A stretch of DNA of 64,000 nucleotides, taken from the NCBI GenBank assembly GCA_022495005.1, contig JAGYXB010001072.1, positions 1,240,001 through 1,304,000 on the forward strand, written 5' to 3'. The stretch comes from Rhyacophila brunnea. Lineage: Eukaryota > Arthropoda > Insecta > Trichoptera > Rhyacophilidae. A program made the translations under genes and the position numbers. The notes beneath the pieces are model-generated. The model had not been told where the DNA came from, made no database searches, and saw only the letters and a program-made list of their open reading frames with translations. Numbering within the stretch: position 1 is the stretch's first letter; every line of letters begins with the position of its first letter. Shown here piece after piece: positions 1-12,590 of the stretch.

Positions 1-552
1 GGATATTATCCGTGGCTCTATCCGACTGATTTTCTCTTAGGGATGCTTACATACTGTAGCTTAAAATTTAGAAGGGATCTTTATTAAGCTACATATTTTT
101 TCAGATTTATACGCGGCGTAAATGTAAACTCTGCCATTCTTGGTGGTGTTGGCTTGTGTGTCTCTGATAATTACCTTAGGAATCGAGGGCATCCGTTGTT
201 TGTTCTCCCACGGTGCAGAACTAACCTGCCATTAGTAATGCCAATTGGGAGGGCAGTAACCATGTTTAATGAAATCGCTTCGGATATTGAATATTCCACT
301 TACGTGAGGTGAATTTATGTGGACGTTCTTTTATAAGTTTTTAAGATAGGGTCTATCAAAGTTCACTCTGTGTGCTTCCATCTACCTTTATTTTATTTAT
401 TTTCTTATTTTATTACTTATTCTCTGTATTTTTATTTTTAAAAATTATTAACACTTATTTTATGTCATGTCGTGAACGCTTTGAATTTATAATTTGTTAT
501 GTTCATTATATGTAAAATAAATTAATTTGGATTTGAATTTAATTTGATTTGC
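1..552 (+). mobile_element. 3' end of a CR1/Jockey-like LINE (RT C-terminus plus 3' UTR)
   Basis: Frame 1 from base 1 to the stop at 310-312 reads as the C-terminal tail of a non-LTR reverse transcriptase. It includes the typical stretch NRGHPLFVLPRCRTNL and then MFNEIASDIEY, as in lepidopteran CR1/Jockey-type elements. One in-frame TAA at 85-87 breaks it, so it is dead. The 3' UTR runs on to about 552 and ends in short ATTTGAATTTA-type repeats, a common CR1-type tail. The element continues upstream of the window, so its 5' extent is unknown. A shorter diverged relative lies at 38195-38362. The clade assignment is by eye. Confidence 0.8.
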
Positions 553-2655
553 ATGTATAAGGCCCCACTACACTACTGATATTTTTATAAACATATTTAT
601 TCGTGTAGTTTTTTATTATGAGAAAGTTTTGCGTTTGTTTACAATGCTATTTTCTCACCATACTGTCGTAATTTTGTCAATACTGTGAAAGACGCGTGCT
701 TAAATCGAAGGAAAATTATTGATGATTTCATTTCTTCGACGGCTGGATTTGAAAACACTGATTTAAAATATCATAGTAGGTAGACACTGACAACACTACC
801 TCAGCGATGACAAACATAATGTCGGAGAAAAAAACATTCCTCTAAAAAGACGAACGAAAGAGGTCAACGATGTGAAAAGCGGTCACAGTTGATTGACAGA
901 TTGTATTGATAAGATTCTCAGATTGGTGAGAGAGAAGATCCTACGAAACTCACGAAAATTGAACGTTTTGCAGGAAAACTCAAGCTACAGCGACGAAAGT
1001 TTATCAACTATCTTCCACTAATGTCATTATAACAGATACTATATTTAAAAGCATGATGTCGAAATGAATACAAGTGAGATCTCAACAATTCAGGGTAATC
1101 ATAATGTGTCTGCAAGTGAATTGAAAACATTAATTTAATACATTTAATTGATCATTTTAATTTTAAATCATCAATACGTAAGTAGGTATCTAAAAACATT
1201 AAACAGATTTTTGTATACAAATTCATAGTTTTAACGTATCTTGATTCTAATTTTAAAAAACATCGTATTTTATAGAACATATAAATGAATATAACTTTTA
1301 TTGCCATTGATTAAAGCATCTTGACTGCATCAAAGCTCTAATTATATAAATTAAAAAAAGTTATACACACTTAATTTTTTATGAAAGTCGGTATTTAAAT
1401 TAAAAAAATAAAACTAAGATATTTTCAAAAATAGTTTTTGACCTTTTAACAAACTTACTAAACTGTGTACTAATAAAAGTCTATTTTCCAAAAAACGAAC
1501 ATTTTATAAAGTTTTTTTCATTTGTAAGTTTATTTTTTGACAGCTTATCAGTAAAATGTATTTATTTGTAGACTTTTCTAAAAACCTTGCTACTTGCGAG
1601 ACTTTTAGCTGGTAACGTGGTACAATTAAAGAACTAACAGTTAATCCGTTTTAGGCCAGGCGCACACGACAACCATTTTTTCACGGTTTCCATTTCAATA
1701 GTTACACGGATGTGTATATTTCCTTTACGCGACGTGAAAATTTACTTAGTTAATGTACAGAAAATAACTTGCAATGAATTCAATAAAGGGACCTTCGTAA
1801 ATGAGTCTGCTCAGATACATCTGGATGTACTCCTTTACAAATTGTATTTCTTGGTAAACATTTGGATGTGATTGGAAAATGAATTTTATCTAAATCGCAA
1901 TAAGGGTCATTATTGAAAATTTACTTTCATGCCTTTACAGCATTGTCGTCATATTCGGCGGGTATTGGTTTAAATATTCTTACACAGGTGCACATAAAAT
2001 GAATTTATATGTAGGTAGTTGAAAAATAAACATTACCAATATTGCACAATTATTATTATTATTGCAAAATTTATGTTTATCTCTTTGACTCATTCTGCTA
2101 ACGTGCCTGTTTCGTGTACATATTTCGTCGTGTAATGAACCTACTACACTCAGTAGTATCGAATACGTTCTTTATAACCACACCTAGTAATTGGTATTCA
2201 AGCCTTTTTATTTTCATTTGCTTGTATATGGTTTATACACCGACAACGACAATGACATCATAGAAGAAACACGGAAATTTAAGATGGTTGCTGTTTCTGC
2301 AACAAGGTGTCGCTATTGGGTATTTAAAAATATATTATACTATGCAGAAGTGTACTATATTACTAATTTATGGAACAATATGGTATCTGGTCAGTTTGAT
2401 CTTTGATATGGATAGTAGTCGTTCTAGCATGCGCTTAAGAATTTATGCTGGAATTTATGAACACTTAAAAAATTTGTGCGACTTGCTCGTATAAGCAACA
2501 CTATTTGTACTTGTTCTAAATAAGACGGTTATAATATATATGATATGTGCTGTGTGATTTTGGTAAGTACATAGCTATATTATAAGAAAAAAAACAACCT
2601 AAAATAGATTCATACCGTTGGATTAACTGCCTTAAGGTGATGTCTTTACCTACCT
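553..2655. other. AT-rich stretch without a recognised gene
   Basis: Unique-looking AT-rich DNA. The short open frames at 2191-2494 have no recognisable domain and no supporting splice context. The 2516-2734 minus frame overlaps the palindromic element that follows. Nothing is annotated here. Confidence 0.6.
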
Positions 2656-2962
2656 GTGGGTCTATTCTATGCTTATCGACCGCTAAAGTGATAAAGTGAT
2701 AAATATTATCAAACTTAGGGTAGGTTTGTATCAAAATATTAGCACTTATTGTAACAATTCACGAAGCCGGTTTTTATTGTTGCAATAAGTGCTATATTTT
2801 AACAGCACCTATCTTGCTGCTGTTAAAATATCGCACTTATTGCAACAATAAAAACCGGCTTCGTGTAATTGTTACAATAAGTGCTAATATTTTGATACAA
2901 ACCTACCCTAAGTTTGATACTATTTATCAATTTAGTGTTCGATAAGTATAGAATAGACCCAC
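2656..2962. mobile_element. Palindromic MITE, copy A
   Basis: A 307-bp near-perfect palindrome. It starts GTGGGTCTATTCTAT and ends with the reverse complement; the symmetry centre is near 2811. Inside each arm the block GCACTTATTG..AACAAT occurs twice, so the arms have nested inverted repeats as well. The left arm keeps a 15-bp block (AATTCACGAAGCCGG) that the second copy lacks. Copy B is at 45104-45414 with the same ends and internal order. No coding capacity; the minus frame 2516-2734 is a by-product of the arm. No target duplication is obvious, so the superfamily is not assigned. Confidence 0.85.
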
Positions 2963-3544
2963 TGAGGCACCTAGCGGAAAAATACGAAGTTTGCAATTTC
3001 ACACTTTTTTTTGATAATTAACAATTTCAACTATATTAATTAATACACATGTGTCTAAAAACATTAAGTCAAAGATACACTTACAATTTTGTAAAAAAAA
3101 TGTTATAAAATGTGAATGTGTCACAGGACCCCATTTTATTATTACATATATTTTATGGTCATATTTATTATTAAAATTTAGTTTATTAAGTTTTCTATGC
3201 TGAATCTAAGAGTTTTTTTTACTAATTCATAGTTTTAATATTTTTTATATTTCTTACTCCCATGGGAACGTGTAAATATTTGGAGTGTGTATTATGGTTA
3301 TGAATATAATGTCACGCTATTTTACGGTTCACTTAAAACTAAAAAAAAATCGTTATCAATAATGAATATAGAATTTGTTGGAATGGGCATTTGTCAGGAT
3401 AGCTCACAACCTCGTCTACATAGTATGTTTTCTACACCCACGTTATTGATACAGTGAAGAATCCATAGGGCCCATATGCTCCGATTAGTATCGAACATGG
3501 TTATTTACTCATTTGCTACACATTAAATCATAAGCGACAGCGTG
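2963..3544. other. AT-rich stretch without a recognised gene
   Basis: Long A and T runs and no open frame of note. Nothing is supported here. Confidence 0.6.
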
Positions 3545-3700
3545 AAAATGTGTCTTTACTGAACCAGACGCATAACGTAGGCCGTTCAGGATTTTGTCAT
3601 TGTTTCCACACGATCACTGCTAGAAGAAATTCATCCATTTTTACAGTAGGTACGGTTGAAGGGGGAGGGGGGTAGAAACTGGTTTCGCTAAGAGGGGTAT
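3545..3700 (+). repeat. Dispersed repeat, family shared with 51190-51350
   Basis: The core around 3565-3605 (ACGCATAACGTAGGCCGTTC followed by AGGATTTTGTCA) matches the core at about 51218-51260 with few changes. Both copies continue to a purine-rich GAAGGGGG block about 85 bp later. The family is unidentified and non-coding. It could be a MITE or the 3' end of a non-autonomous element; the ends were not located. Confidence 0.5.
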
Positions 3701-4559
3701 ACGTAATAAGCAGCAGGTTAATGATTCAGTGTAATTCTAAAAGGTTATTGATTTGGTTTTTACGTGTAAATATGAACAGAAAAAAATAATTACGTTTATA
3801 GAAGGATCACGTCGGAAGAAATAGTTTAACCTTTTTTAGGTAAAAAACAACTTTTATAAAGTTTTATTGAATGTTTAGTAGGTACCGCCCCATTGAAAAT
3901 GTCACTCAGTGTTGGATTCAAACATCGAATAGATCTATAAAAAGATGGTAGCATTTGATTGAAAATGCATGTTCATTTTATTTCTTAATATGAATTAAAT
4001 ATACTGCAACTTCAAGTAGAATGAATGGTCGTTCGAAGATGTCAAAAACCTCTTTCGAATTCGACATGTCATTGAATTACTTTATGCATGATTGAGTTTC
4101 ATATGCAAACTACGAGTTTTTACCGTAGAAAATCATTACATTCGTACGCTGAAAAGAAATGAGTTCTCGCAGTTGATCGGGCGAATCAAGGAAAACATAT
4201 AAAACAAACAAAAAATATTAACTATTCAAGATATTCGGCACTTCCTTTGTAAATACGTGTAGAATCGGAAAAAAATAATGATAATTTATATTGCATACTT
4301 ATACATTTAAAGGTTTAACTCTATAGTACCGACATGTCTGCATTGTTACCGTCCCCAGAAAAGTTTGGATTTGTATTACTTTTTAATGTAAAGCTAATGC
4401 GAGTTTAGCGGAGTATATTAATTATACATTCTCTATGGAACAGTGGTAGATTATTGTATTGCGTCATCTCTGGATATTGTATTATGTTAAAATGGATTTA
4501 TTATGTTTAGCGAATACCTAACAACGCATAGTATAAAAAGTTCGTTAAGAAACCTCCTC
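3701..4559. other. AT-rich stretch without a recognised gene
   Basis: No open frame, tRNA-like promoter or repeat end recognised. Confidence 0.6.
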
Positions 4560-4925
4560 AAAACCTCGAAACCCTAGCCTAGGGGCTCAGCGTGGCGGGT
4601 CGACCGGATACATAAGATAAACACACATCTTAAATTTGCTCTAATAGTAAGCTGCGGCGCTATTTTACTACGAAATTACCATTTTAAAATATATGGTTGT
4701 GCGATGCAATTTTTGATTGTTATGTGTTAATACTCGACAACTCCATAATTCGATGTGTTAAAAAATCGCTAAAAATACACTGAATTTTATTTGATCTCGA
4801 ACACCATCTGAAAAACGTCACAGTAGAGCGTCAGACTGTCTTTAATATTAGCGATAGATAGGGGTCCGCCAAAGATCCTGGCCTGCGGGCCTGTTTCAGG
4901 ATGTGGGGGCTATGCTCCTCAAGGT
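4560..4925 (+). repeat. Dispersed repeat, family shared with 37400-37680
   Basis: From about 4685 to 4925 the order of blocks matches 37430-37680: TTTGATTATTGTGTG-like, AAAATACACTGAAT, GAACACCATcTG, AGCGATAGATAGGGGTCCGC and AAAGATCCTGGCCT, then a CAGTATATGGGGGC-like block. Identity is patchy but colinear over about 240 bp, so the two are old copies of one interspersed repeat. It is non-coding and I cannot name it. The GC-rich patch CCTAGCCTAGGGGCTCAGCG at about 4573 echoes the same CCTAGGGGC word. Confidence 0.6.
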
Positions 4926-5560
4926 ATGGTAAGTATACGTATATGTTAATATGGAGAACGTTGTAATTGTGTTTTGAAAAGTGTGAACTTTTATTTTATT
5001 TAATATTAAGTAGGTACCTACATTTTATAATAAAATTCTCAAATTTCGAGAGATGAAAAGACATGAAAAGAAATGAATAAAAACTCGAAAGTGATGATAC
5101 CATTGTTCAACAGGACGTCTTTGATATTGATATTTCGCACTTGTTTCAACCGATACAATATCCGCGGAGCTTTCCTGATGGTGCGTCTGTTATATCCAAA
5201 AATGTAAACATTGAAAATCTGGATGAGGAGTTCGACAGTAGGGTGAAGTCAAAGCATGGTTTTATGTGGCGTACCGATCGTAAAAACTAACCAGCTACGC
5301 TTTTTGGTTACGCGCAATCTCCACTCGATTGTTTTTTTCGCGCGACGCTGTGATTGGTAAACAAAAACAGGGATTTCCTTGGCGACATGATTGAGACGTC
5401 AAGACGTCGCGCGTGACCAATCGCGGGCGACAAATTCGAACGGTGATATTATTACAGCCATTTTACGAGTGTTTGTTTTTCAATTTAACGACATTTATAT
5501 GCCGCAATATATATACGCTAACGATCAACATGTAGACATGAATACAAGAGTAGTAGGTAC
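4926..5560. other. No named gene; CpG-rich patch with two CCAAT-like boxes
   Basis: Between 5330 and 5440 the sequence becomes CpG-rich, with GCGCGACG and GTCGCGCG words and oppositely oriented CCAAT boxes (ATTGGT near 5353, ACCAATCG near 5416). This could be a small promoter, but no transcript or first exon can be tied to it. The 63-codon plus frame at 5391-5582 has no recognisable domain and runs into a transposon end, so I did not call it. Confidence 0.3.
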
Positions 5561-5819
5561 CAGGGCTTCCAGTCCCGGATAGAATTATATATCCCGGGAA
5601 AAAAAGTTTTATATACCCTAATTACTTTTTTCGGAAAATCTCAAATAATCAATGTAATGATTGATGTGTAAGTAAGTACAAAATTTTACACAAAAAGAAG
5701 AAAACAATAATAATTGATAAATATGACGTAATTTTACTATTGAAATTACATTCTAAAGCGACTTCCCATCGTGTCTCAAGCGCAGGGTGTTTGTTTAACT
5801 AATTTAATGTATACTTCCA

Positions 5820-5915
5820 GCTGAAAATGTCCATTTAAAGCGGACGAAGCCTGTCCTGTTTAATATGTATAAAAAGGTGGAATTAGTTACTTAAGATGCG
5901 TTTTATTTAAAAATA
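5820..5915 (+). repeat. Short dispersed repeat, related to 23336-23415
   Basis: GAAAATGTCCATTTAAAGCG followed by GACGAAG here matches GAAAATGTCCCTCTGAGGCG followed by GACGAAA at about 23341. Both go on through a TATAAAAA block to TGCGTTTTATT. This suggests a short non-autonomous element of 80-95 bp or its conserved end. Non-coding. Confidence 0.5.
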
Positions 5916-6253
5916 TTATACTTCCAGTACTCACATGGTCACAAACATCACAAACAAGAAACACATTACCACCACGTCATGTGCTATAACCATCAGAACA
6001 TTCAATAGTAAAAACTGACAGCTTACAACATCGTTGAGAAATTTCCCGTCATTTGTGAAAATAACAAGAAAAAAACGTTCTACCACGCGTGAGGTGACCT
6101 TAGTGTGGTTATGATACATTTTGGCAGATTTTGCTGACACTATTCCTTTTCAGCTCAAAATGTGATACGGGATGGGAGCATTTGTCTGATAAGATTTGAA
6201 ATACCAATCGTAATGTGTTTCTAGCATAGTAACGGCGAAATTCCGTAATTAAA

Positions 6254-6500
6254 CTAGCACAACGTAGTATGGAGAGGTGTATGTTGGCCATAACGCGCAG
6301 ACAGCAAAAGAATGGAATGGATAACGCGACGTAATTTAGTGTGCCAATACCATTAAATAGAGATGGGCCGTACACATAGCTCACAGACAGGATGGCTGCT
6401 GGAAAGCTATATGAAAAACTCCTTCAAGCGAAGAACAGAGACTCGTGGAGGGTGGAGAGATTTAGGAGGCCTCCATACAGCAGTGGATTGAAATGGAAAT
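6254..6500 (+). mobile_element. Decayed 3' end of an RTE-type LINE
   Basis: Several frames together give the C-terminal signature of the RTE-type polyprotein. QRSMERCMLAITRR is at 6259-6300, a block like RW-A-HIAHRQDG at 6362-6395, and EASIQQWIEM at 6466-6497. Frameshifts and stops separate them. The same three blocks occur intact in the copy at 17231-17545. Non-functional; it sits inside the hAT element at 5561-6679 and so inserted after it. Confidence 0.7.
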
Positions 6501-6687
6501 TATATTTTCTATAATTTTAATATAGAAGCTGTCAGTTTCTTAACTTTTTTTTTCAGACGTACGCAAGGTTTACACCAATACGATACTTTTGACAAAACAC
6601 ATAAGTAAATAGTAACCATTTTCAATCCCAACATTTCGGGATCAAGAAATCGATCGTTATCCCGGAATCGCAAACCCTAGTAGGTGC

Positions 6688-9600
6688 CATTAAACTTTAA
6701 CATCTGTGTTGATATATCTGGTATAGTTTTATTACATAGGTACACATTTGAAAGTATCACACAGCCGTACTTGTTTGTTCGTAAATAAGATATCCTTTAA
6801 TTAAATTATTGCTTGTATTTAATTAAATTATCTCAGATACGTTCCTATTAGTATATAAATGACGTATTAGGAACCGGAACTAACACTAGACATTCATTAT
6901 TGCATGTACGCCCGAGAAATAAGCGATGCTAGGGCCAAGCCGCCGTTTGCGTATATTTGCTGAAAGTTGCAGTACCGTGTGTCTTAGCCCTAAGATGTTT
7001 GTTTAGTGACATTGGCATTTATTAAATAGGTTTCTAAATTGTATCTACCTGTAAATAAGCTGTATGATTGAAATTTATGTTTATGGACAGCGCCAAAACA
7101 CAGGTAGTACAGAAACATCCAATATGAGACCACGACTCGCGAACTGTTGTAGAGGGAAGACTTATGATTAATTGAGTCATTTAGTATACAAGCAAATAAT
7201 TTTGACTATAAATATAAGAGCCATATACTTACGTTATGTATGTTTGAAATTATTTAGCAAGTACACGAATCATGGTTATGTTGGTAAACTCTACAAATAT
7301 TAACGTTGTTCGGTTGGCATTCCGATTTATTTCTTCAAGCACAATGACTGCCATTTTTAATGTTTATTGTAATTAATAGTTCCATTTAACAGGATTTTTC
7401 AACTAAATAGCTGTGGTATAATTGGCTGCTTATTTACTCATCGTGGCAGATTGTCTTTTTATACGCCCTGAAAATTTGCAAACGAATCTCATAGCAGTAG
7501 TGTAGAACGCAATACGAAGACATTAGTAGCTAACTTAATCAGTGGAGCAGAGGTAGGTACATTTTTTGTTTTAATTTCATACATTTTGCTCCATTTCTAT
7601 AGAAGGTTTTTCAACATCTTTGTATAAACAAGTATTTCATGTATGAGTATTATTTTATTTAGGTCTACGAGGTGGAAAGAACATCCAAGGATAGGTATAC
7701 GAAGAAAATATAAAAAAAAACATAAATTATTAAAAACTGTATACGTGCCTTATTTAAAAGTGATATTTTGACAATTAATAATATTAATGAAGTCATCCAA
7801 ATGGTCAAAATGTTCTTTATTAAAATCTTGCAACAAATCTTCTCAAAATGTTCGGCAATATTTAAGGACCTCAATATATAATATGCATGCATAATTTATT
7901 GAATGATAATTACCTATTTTTCAATGCGTAATGTTTTGTTCATAAGTACCTATATCATAGAATTTTAAAATTAGAACTGCGCCGGAGACTTGTGAGGATT
8001 TCAGGTTTCATTTTTTGGAAAATGTAAAATTATATAAGTACCTATACGATTGGATAATTCTACCTCTCACACTAGACGACGCTTTTGTTTCTGTATGAAA
8101 TGCCTATTGTACGAGTATTATTGATCATTTCGATAAAAATTGAGCTTGCATAATTTTCGCCCAAATTAACGAAAAACTCGATTCATTAGACTGGAAATGG
8201 CATAGGTACCTACTTTAAAATCTCTTAACAAATTAAATATAGATTATATTGATGAATATTTTATTAATTATGTCTTTAAAAACAAATACTAAATACTAGG
8301 TACTTTGTTGTATCTAATTGAAATTATAAAATTTCTCAAACTATATCTTACCTAAGTTCATTCAGAAAGCTCACAGCGAACGTTTTCGATTGAGTTGTAA
8401 GCTTTTAAACGAAAAATAAAAGCTCAGGAGTGCAAAGTTTTGATTTTATTTTTACGGCTACCGGGATACGCGTAATGTATTCTTAAGTGTCCATGACCGC
8501 AGGTTCGTCGTGAGACTGACCGCCGAATTCGCGAACAAAATAATAATTTATTACAGGCACAACTAACGCAGGACGAGTTGGAAGATAATAAATAATACAC
8601 TTAGCAGGTAATGACAAACGGTGTTGATATACTGCATCTGCATAAAGCTAATAAAACATTAATAGAAGTATATAAATTATACAGAGAAAAAAATACGATA
8701 GTAACCGCAAAATCAGTTAGCCGGTTTCTTAATTTGTTTTACTGCATTTGGTAGACGTAGACATATTCGTTTTCATTGAGCGGATTGCTCTTGATTGTTC
8801 ACTGTATTGGCGAAATCATATACTTAACTTATAAATTAAAACGAACTGGAACCTATTAGCTATTTTATAATTTACAAACTTTTCCTCATCGTAAAATATT
8901 ATAATTAAAAATGTAGGTAAAGAAACTTTTTTCAATATGCAGTTAGCAGTCACAGCTATTTTGGCGTTTTGGGATTTGGTCTAAAAATCTTTCATTTCTT
9001 TTTAAATAAAGTGAGTAATGCTTATCAGTTAAAGTTTAAATCATATTGGAAGATACGCTTTCCAAAAAAGTGAAAAAAAAAACAACTGTATCCTCATATA
9101 CGTTTATTAACTGTCAATTTCAGCTTCATTTGCTATTGAAAACGCATGCAATTAAGGTGCGCAGAAGACGGGATGCATACATTTATTGTGAATGGTTGAT
9201 ATCGCCGACAGTGTTTAAATCGCGCGTTTTGTGTCGTCTTATCTAATTCGATGCCTCTTCTATTGTATATGGTTTTTTTTAATAATACATATAATATGTT
9301 TTAGGATATCATAATATTAATTCACCATTCGAAATGCATGATTGTCGATAATATAATATTGTGATTGTAGGATAATATGATAATATGCACGTATTACAAA
9401 AAGGCGCATGACATGGCTTATGATATGTTTTATGGATTCCGCTTGAGAGTGCGAAGTCCCATGGATATCGTAATCGTGACCGACCATTTCTCCCTCATTT
9501 TGAAGCGATGCTACAAGCGCGATTTACGCTTTACAAGGATACACGGGATATGATGCTGGATGGAATAAATTATCCTGTCAAATGATCGGAGACCAGGTCA

Positions 9601-10208
9601 CGTGGCGGTATGCACTGACAACTCGAAGACTAAAGCGAGTATGAAGTAATATTTTAATAAGAATAGTATTGCCATTAGATTGTCATATTAAATACCCACT
9701 TTATACACGGTTATGAGAAGTATGTATGTGAATAATTTTCGTAATGGCCACTTTCATGTAAAGTTATAATAACAAATATGTAGACATACAACATAAGAGG
9801 TCTCAGATTATGGCACTTACGTTTGGAATCGATAAAGGCAATGCTGCTAAACCAACATGCAATTTAGAATGTTCAAACATGAAATTAAAGTATAAATCAG
9901 TATGGTGCACAATAAGTACTGTCCGCCGGAATGGATACGCCAAGCGTGATGTAATATGGGTTATTTGATTTTATTACTTTGGATATTTTTTGCTGATATT
10001 TGCAGCTTGGATATATTGATTCAATAAAGAAAAAATCAAACATTGCTAGGCCATTAAATAACATATTATTTAAATAAATGGTTTTAGATTCAATAAAGGT
10101 TGTACAAATTAAAATTCAAGAATGGTTGCTTATGTATTTTGTTATGAATCATCGTAGGTACCCTTGCTTTTTCTTACATGGTGATTATATTACTACAATA
10201 TAGAGATA
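6688..10208. other. Long stretch without a recognised gene
   Basis: AT-rich and mostly unique. A 20-bp word, AATGAAGTCATCCAAATGGT, at about 7788 recurs with small changes near 35357 and hints at an old shared repeat. The frames at 7665-7892 and 9046-9246 have no recognisable domain. A splice-acceptor-like TTTATTACAG near 8555 precedes a 13-codon open frame, which is too short to call. Confidence 0.5.
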
Positions 10209-10422
10209 CTGAATTGTTAGAATTAACGCTCGAAATATAAAATTTTACGAATCGGAGAGCTCGATAATTTTCCGGAAGTATATTTCCTAAATTGAATAGG
10301 ATCGCACTTAATACATTTGTATTAAAATAACATACAAGTTCATTACAGCTTAATCGGACCTTTATCGAAAAATTTGCGAACCGGAGCTGTGTTCCGGTCC
10401 GCTCCGGTTCTTTTCGAGTGTA
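10209..10422. mobile_element. hAT-like MITE remnant, family shared with 42149-42313
   Basis: The left end reads CGCTCGAAATATAAAATTTT. The right end, read on the other strand, reads CACTCGAAAAGAACCGGAGC. The element at 42149 has the same two ends in the opposite order (GGCTCGAAATGGACCGGAGC on the left), so they are two inverted copies of one family. The TAGGGCTCGAAA-type end suggests hAT, but no clean 8-bp duplication is visible. The minus frame at 10174-10425 lies in this element and is not a gene. Confidence 0.5.
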
Positions 10423-12590
10423 CAATAATAAAGCTGATGAAAGTTTAGTGCATAATGTGAAATGTTAACAAGTTTATTTTGATAAATACATTTTAGTATG
10501 ATTGAATTAAGTTCAAGTACGTACATAGTATCTTCATATTTTTAATTTTTCGGAGGTTATAATTGAGGCGTCTAATTACAAAAAGCGACAAGTCCACAAT
10601 TCAATATTTTCGGGAAACAACGTTTTTATATTTCAAGCTTCAATTATTTGTTTTAACGTGAGATTATTTTGTCCATTGTATTCTATGTCGAAATTAGAAC
10701 CAAATGGCAATTTGTTTCAGCCTATAAACTCTTAAATCTAATAAATATAGGCAAAATAAAATTGGACGTAGCGCATAAGGCACATATTTCCGTGGCACTG
10801 TCATGAGTTTACCAGATACAGCATGGGAGACGCCCTTTTCAATATTGAACGTTCCCTTATTATTAAATATTTTTTTTCGTAGGGTTATGTCGCGTTTTGG
10901 AATTTATAGATCAATACATATTGTGTAAAATTATACAAAGAATACGTGCGTATTTTTTTTCTCGATTTTGACCAAATGTGGACGCTTTCTGGAATTAGAC
11001 GCCTCAATTATTATAATCAAGTTTGTGGCACCAACAGTTTTTCCGTTTTATTTTTGTTTTCAACGCCTCTTTATTTATATTAAAAGCTCCCATATTGCTT
11101 CCCAGGCTACTGTTTCCCCTTGGATATGTCCAGCACCCCCTGGACGGTCATCGCCCGCTTTGGGAAACAATGGTATATACTATACGGTAAAATCCATAAA
11201 TATAAACGCAGAGGTTAATCGCATTAAAATAGTGCTTTCAAAAAATAACAACAATATGATTATAATAAAACACGCCATTAAAATAATGAGGCAGAGTGAC
11301 TCTTAATGCATCATAGACATTGAGGGTCTTGATAATTTTAAATTCCGAACATAATAAGCATGCTATATGGGAAATTGGGCGGAATGTACGGCGGGTTTAC
11401 GATAATGGCAGCTCACGGCACCTCAATGTTGTAACATCCCATATTGTTGTAGTGACTGTCAAGGTATTTTAACCCAAGGCAACCAATCACATTACCATAA
11501 TAATACAAATCGATTAGAAGAAAAAAATCAGTTGTGAGACTTTGTTTATGTACCCGTAATAAGAATAAAACATTCTGCAATGTAAATGTTGATAAAATTG
11601 AAGGTATGGCTATTTGATAACTAGCTATAGAAGTAATGATTATAGTTATTTGGTATGCAAATAAAAGTTTCGTTTAACTCCTGCAGTCATATATTAAGTA
11701 CCTACTAAAAATGACGTATAATTTTATTTTACTCTATGACCTAACAAAAAACTCGTTATGCGAATTGTTTATTCACGTGAGAATATAAACGATCTGCTGT
11801 ATTAAACTAAGACCCAGTAATAATTGTTTAATTGTTAATAATAATTTAACTACAAAATATTTTAAATAAAACCAAAGACGACGAAGAAACCCTATTTCAA
11901 TAGAGATCAGTGGCGGAGATTAAATATTATTTGATATGTACGACTCGCAAAAATAAGTCAAATCGAAGAATTTATTTATCATTCTATTGAAAACACAACG
12001 TGCAATATAGGTGCTGGCTAGGGGTTTAGTACCTATACATAATATGATACTTTTGTAACTATTTTTGTCTGTCATAGTGTACGTGCGAAAATACGGTGCC
12101 TTGAAATGCCTAAGTGAAAGGTGTGAGGGAGGGACCGATGACCATTTCCGGAACTAGCATCATGTCTTTTGGTATATATTATGATCGTCTCAGGTAGACG
12201 AATCACAAAAGAAACTGCGTCCCTAATATTATATATAAATGTACTTGACGCCCATCCAGCATCAGGTTTAGTGAGAAACTAGCGCCATCTTTAAATAATA
12301 CCAAATAATCAAGTCTGTAATCGTTACTCATATTTTTGTATGGATATAGGTTATTAGCGCCGCGCTTTGGAGAAATCTAAAAGATCATTATTGAAAGCGA
12401 ATCCAGGTGCACTAGGCAGGGGGGATGGGGGTTCGGTTCAGGATATACTGTATTCGTATTCATTGGAAATGAGCAACCAACCACATTGCGATGTATAGTC
12501 GCATTGTTCGTAGTTTTTCTTTGTAGGAAATGTTACATAGAAAATGAACTTCTAACATTGTTTAGAATATTTACATAATTATATATATTT
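10423..12590. other. Stretch without a recognised gene
   Basis: AT-rich. A GC-richer patch at about 11095-11170 lies in a 112-codon plus frame (10968-11306). That frame shows no recognisable domain and no codon pattern beyond the patch. Nothing firm can be called. Confidence 0.5.

Larger units (their letters stand above)
5561..6679. mobile_element. Old hAT element with one-mismatch 8-bp target duplication
   Basis: The left end starts CAGGGCTTCCAGTCCCGGAT. The right end, read on the other strand, starts TAGGGTTTGCGATTCCGGGA, the same terminus with drift. The flanks are GTAGGTAC (5553-5560) and GTAGGTGC (6680-6687), an 8-bp duplication with one change, as expected for hAT. No transposase is recognised. 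A decayed RTE LINE end (6254-6500) and a short dispersed repeat (5820-5915) lie inside. The minus frames at 5931-6140 and 6109-6384 are shadows of these. Confidence 0.65.

Noticed and set aside
7770..7860. Word shared with 35345-35375 (AATGAAGTCATCCAAAT)
   Set aside because: Similarity fades after about 25-40 bases, so it is too short to define a repeat.
8545..8597. Acceptor-like TTTATTACAG followed by a 13-codon frame ending in a stop
   Set aside because: Too short, and no upstream exon or family could be identified.
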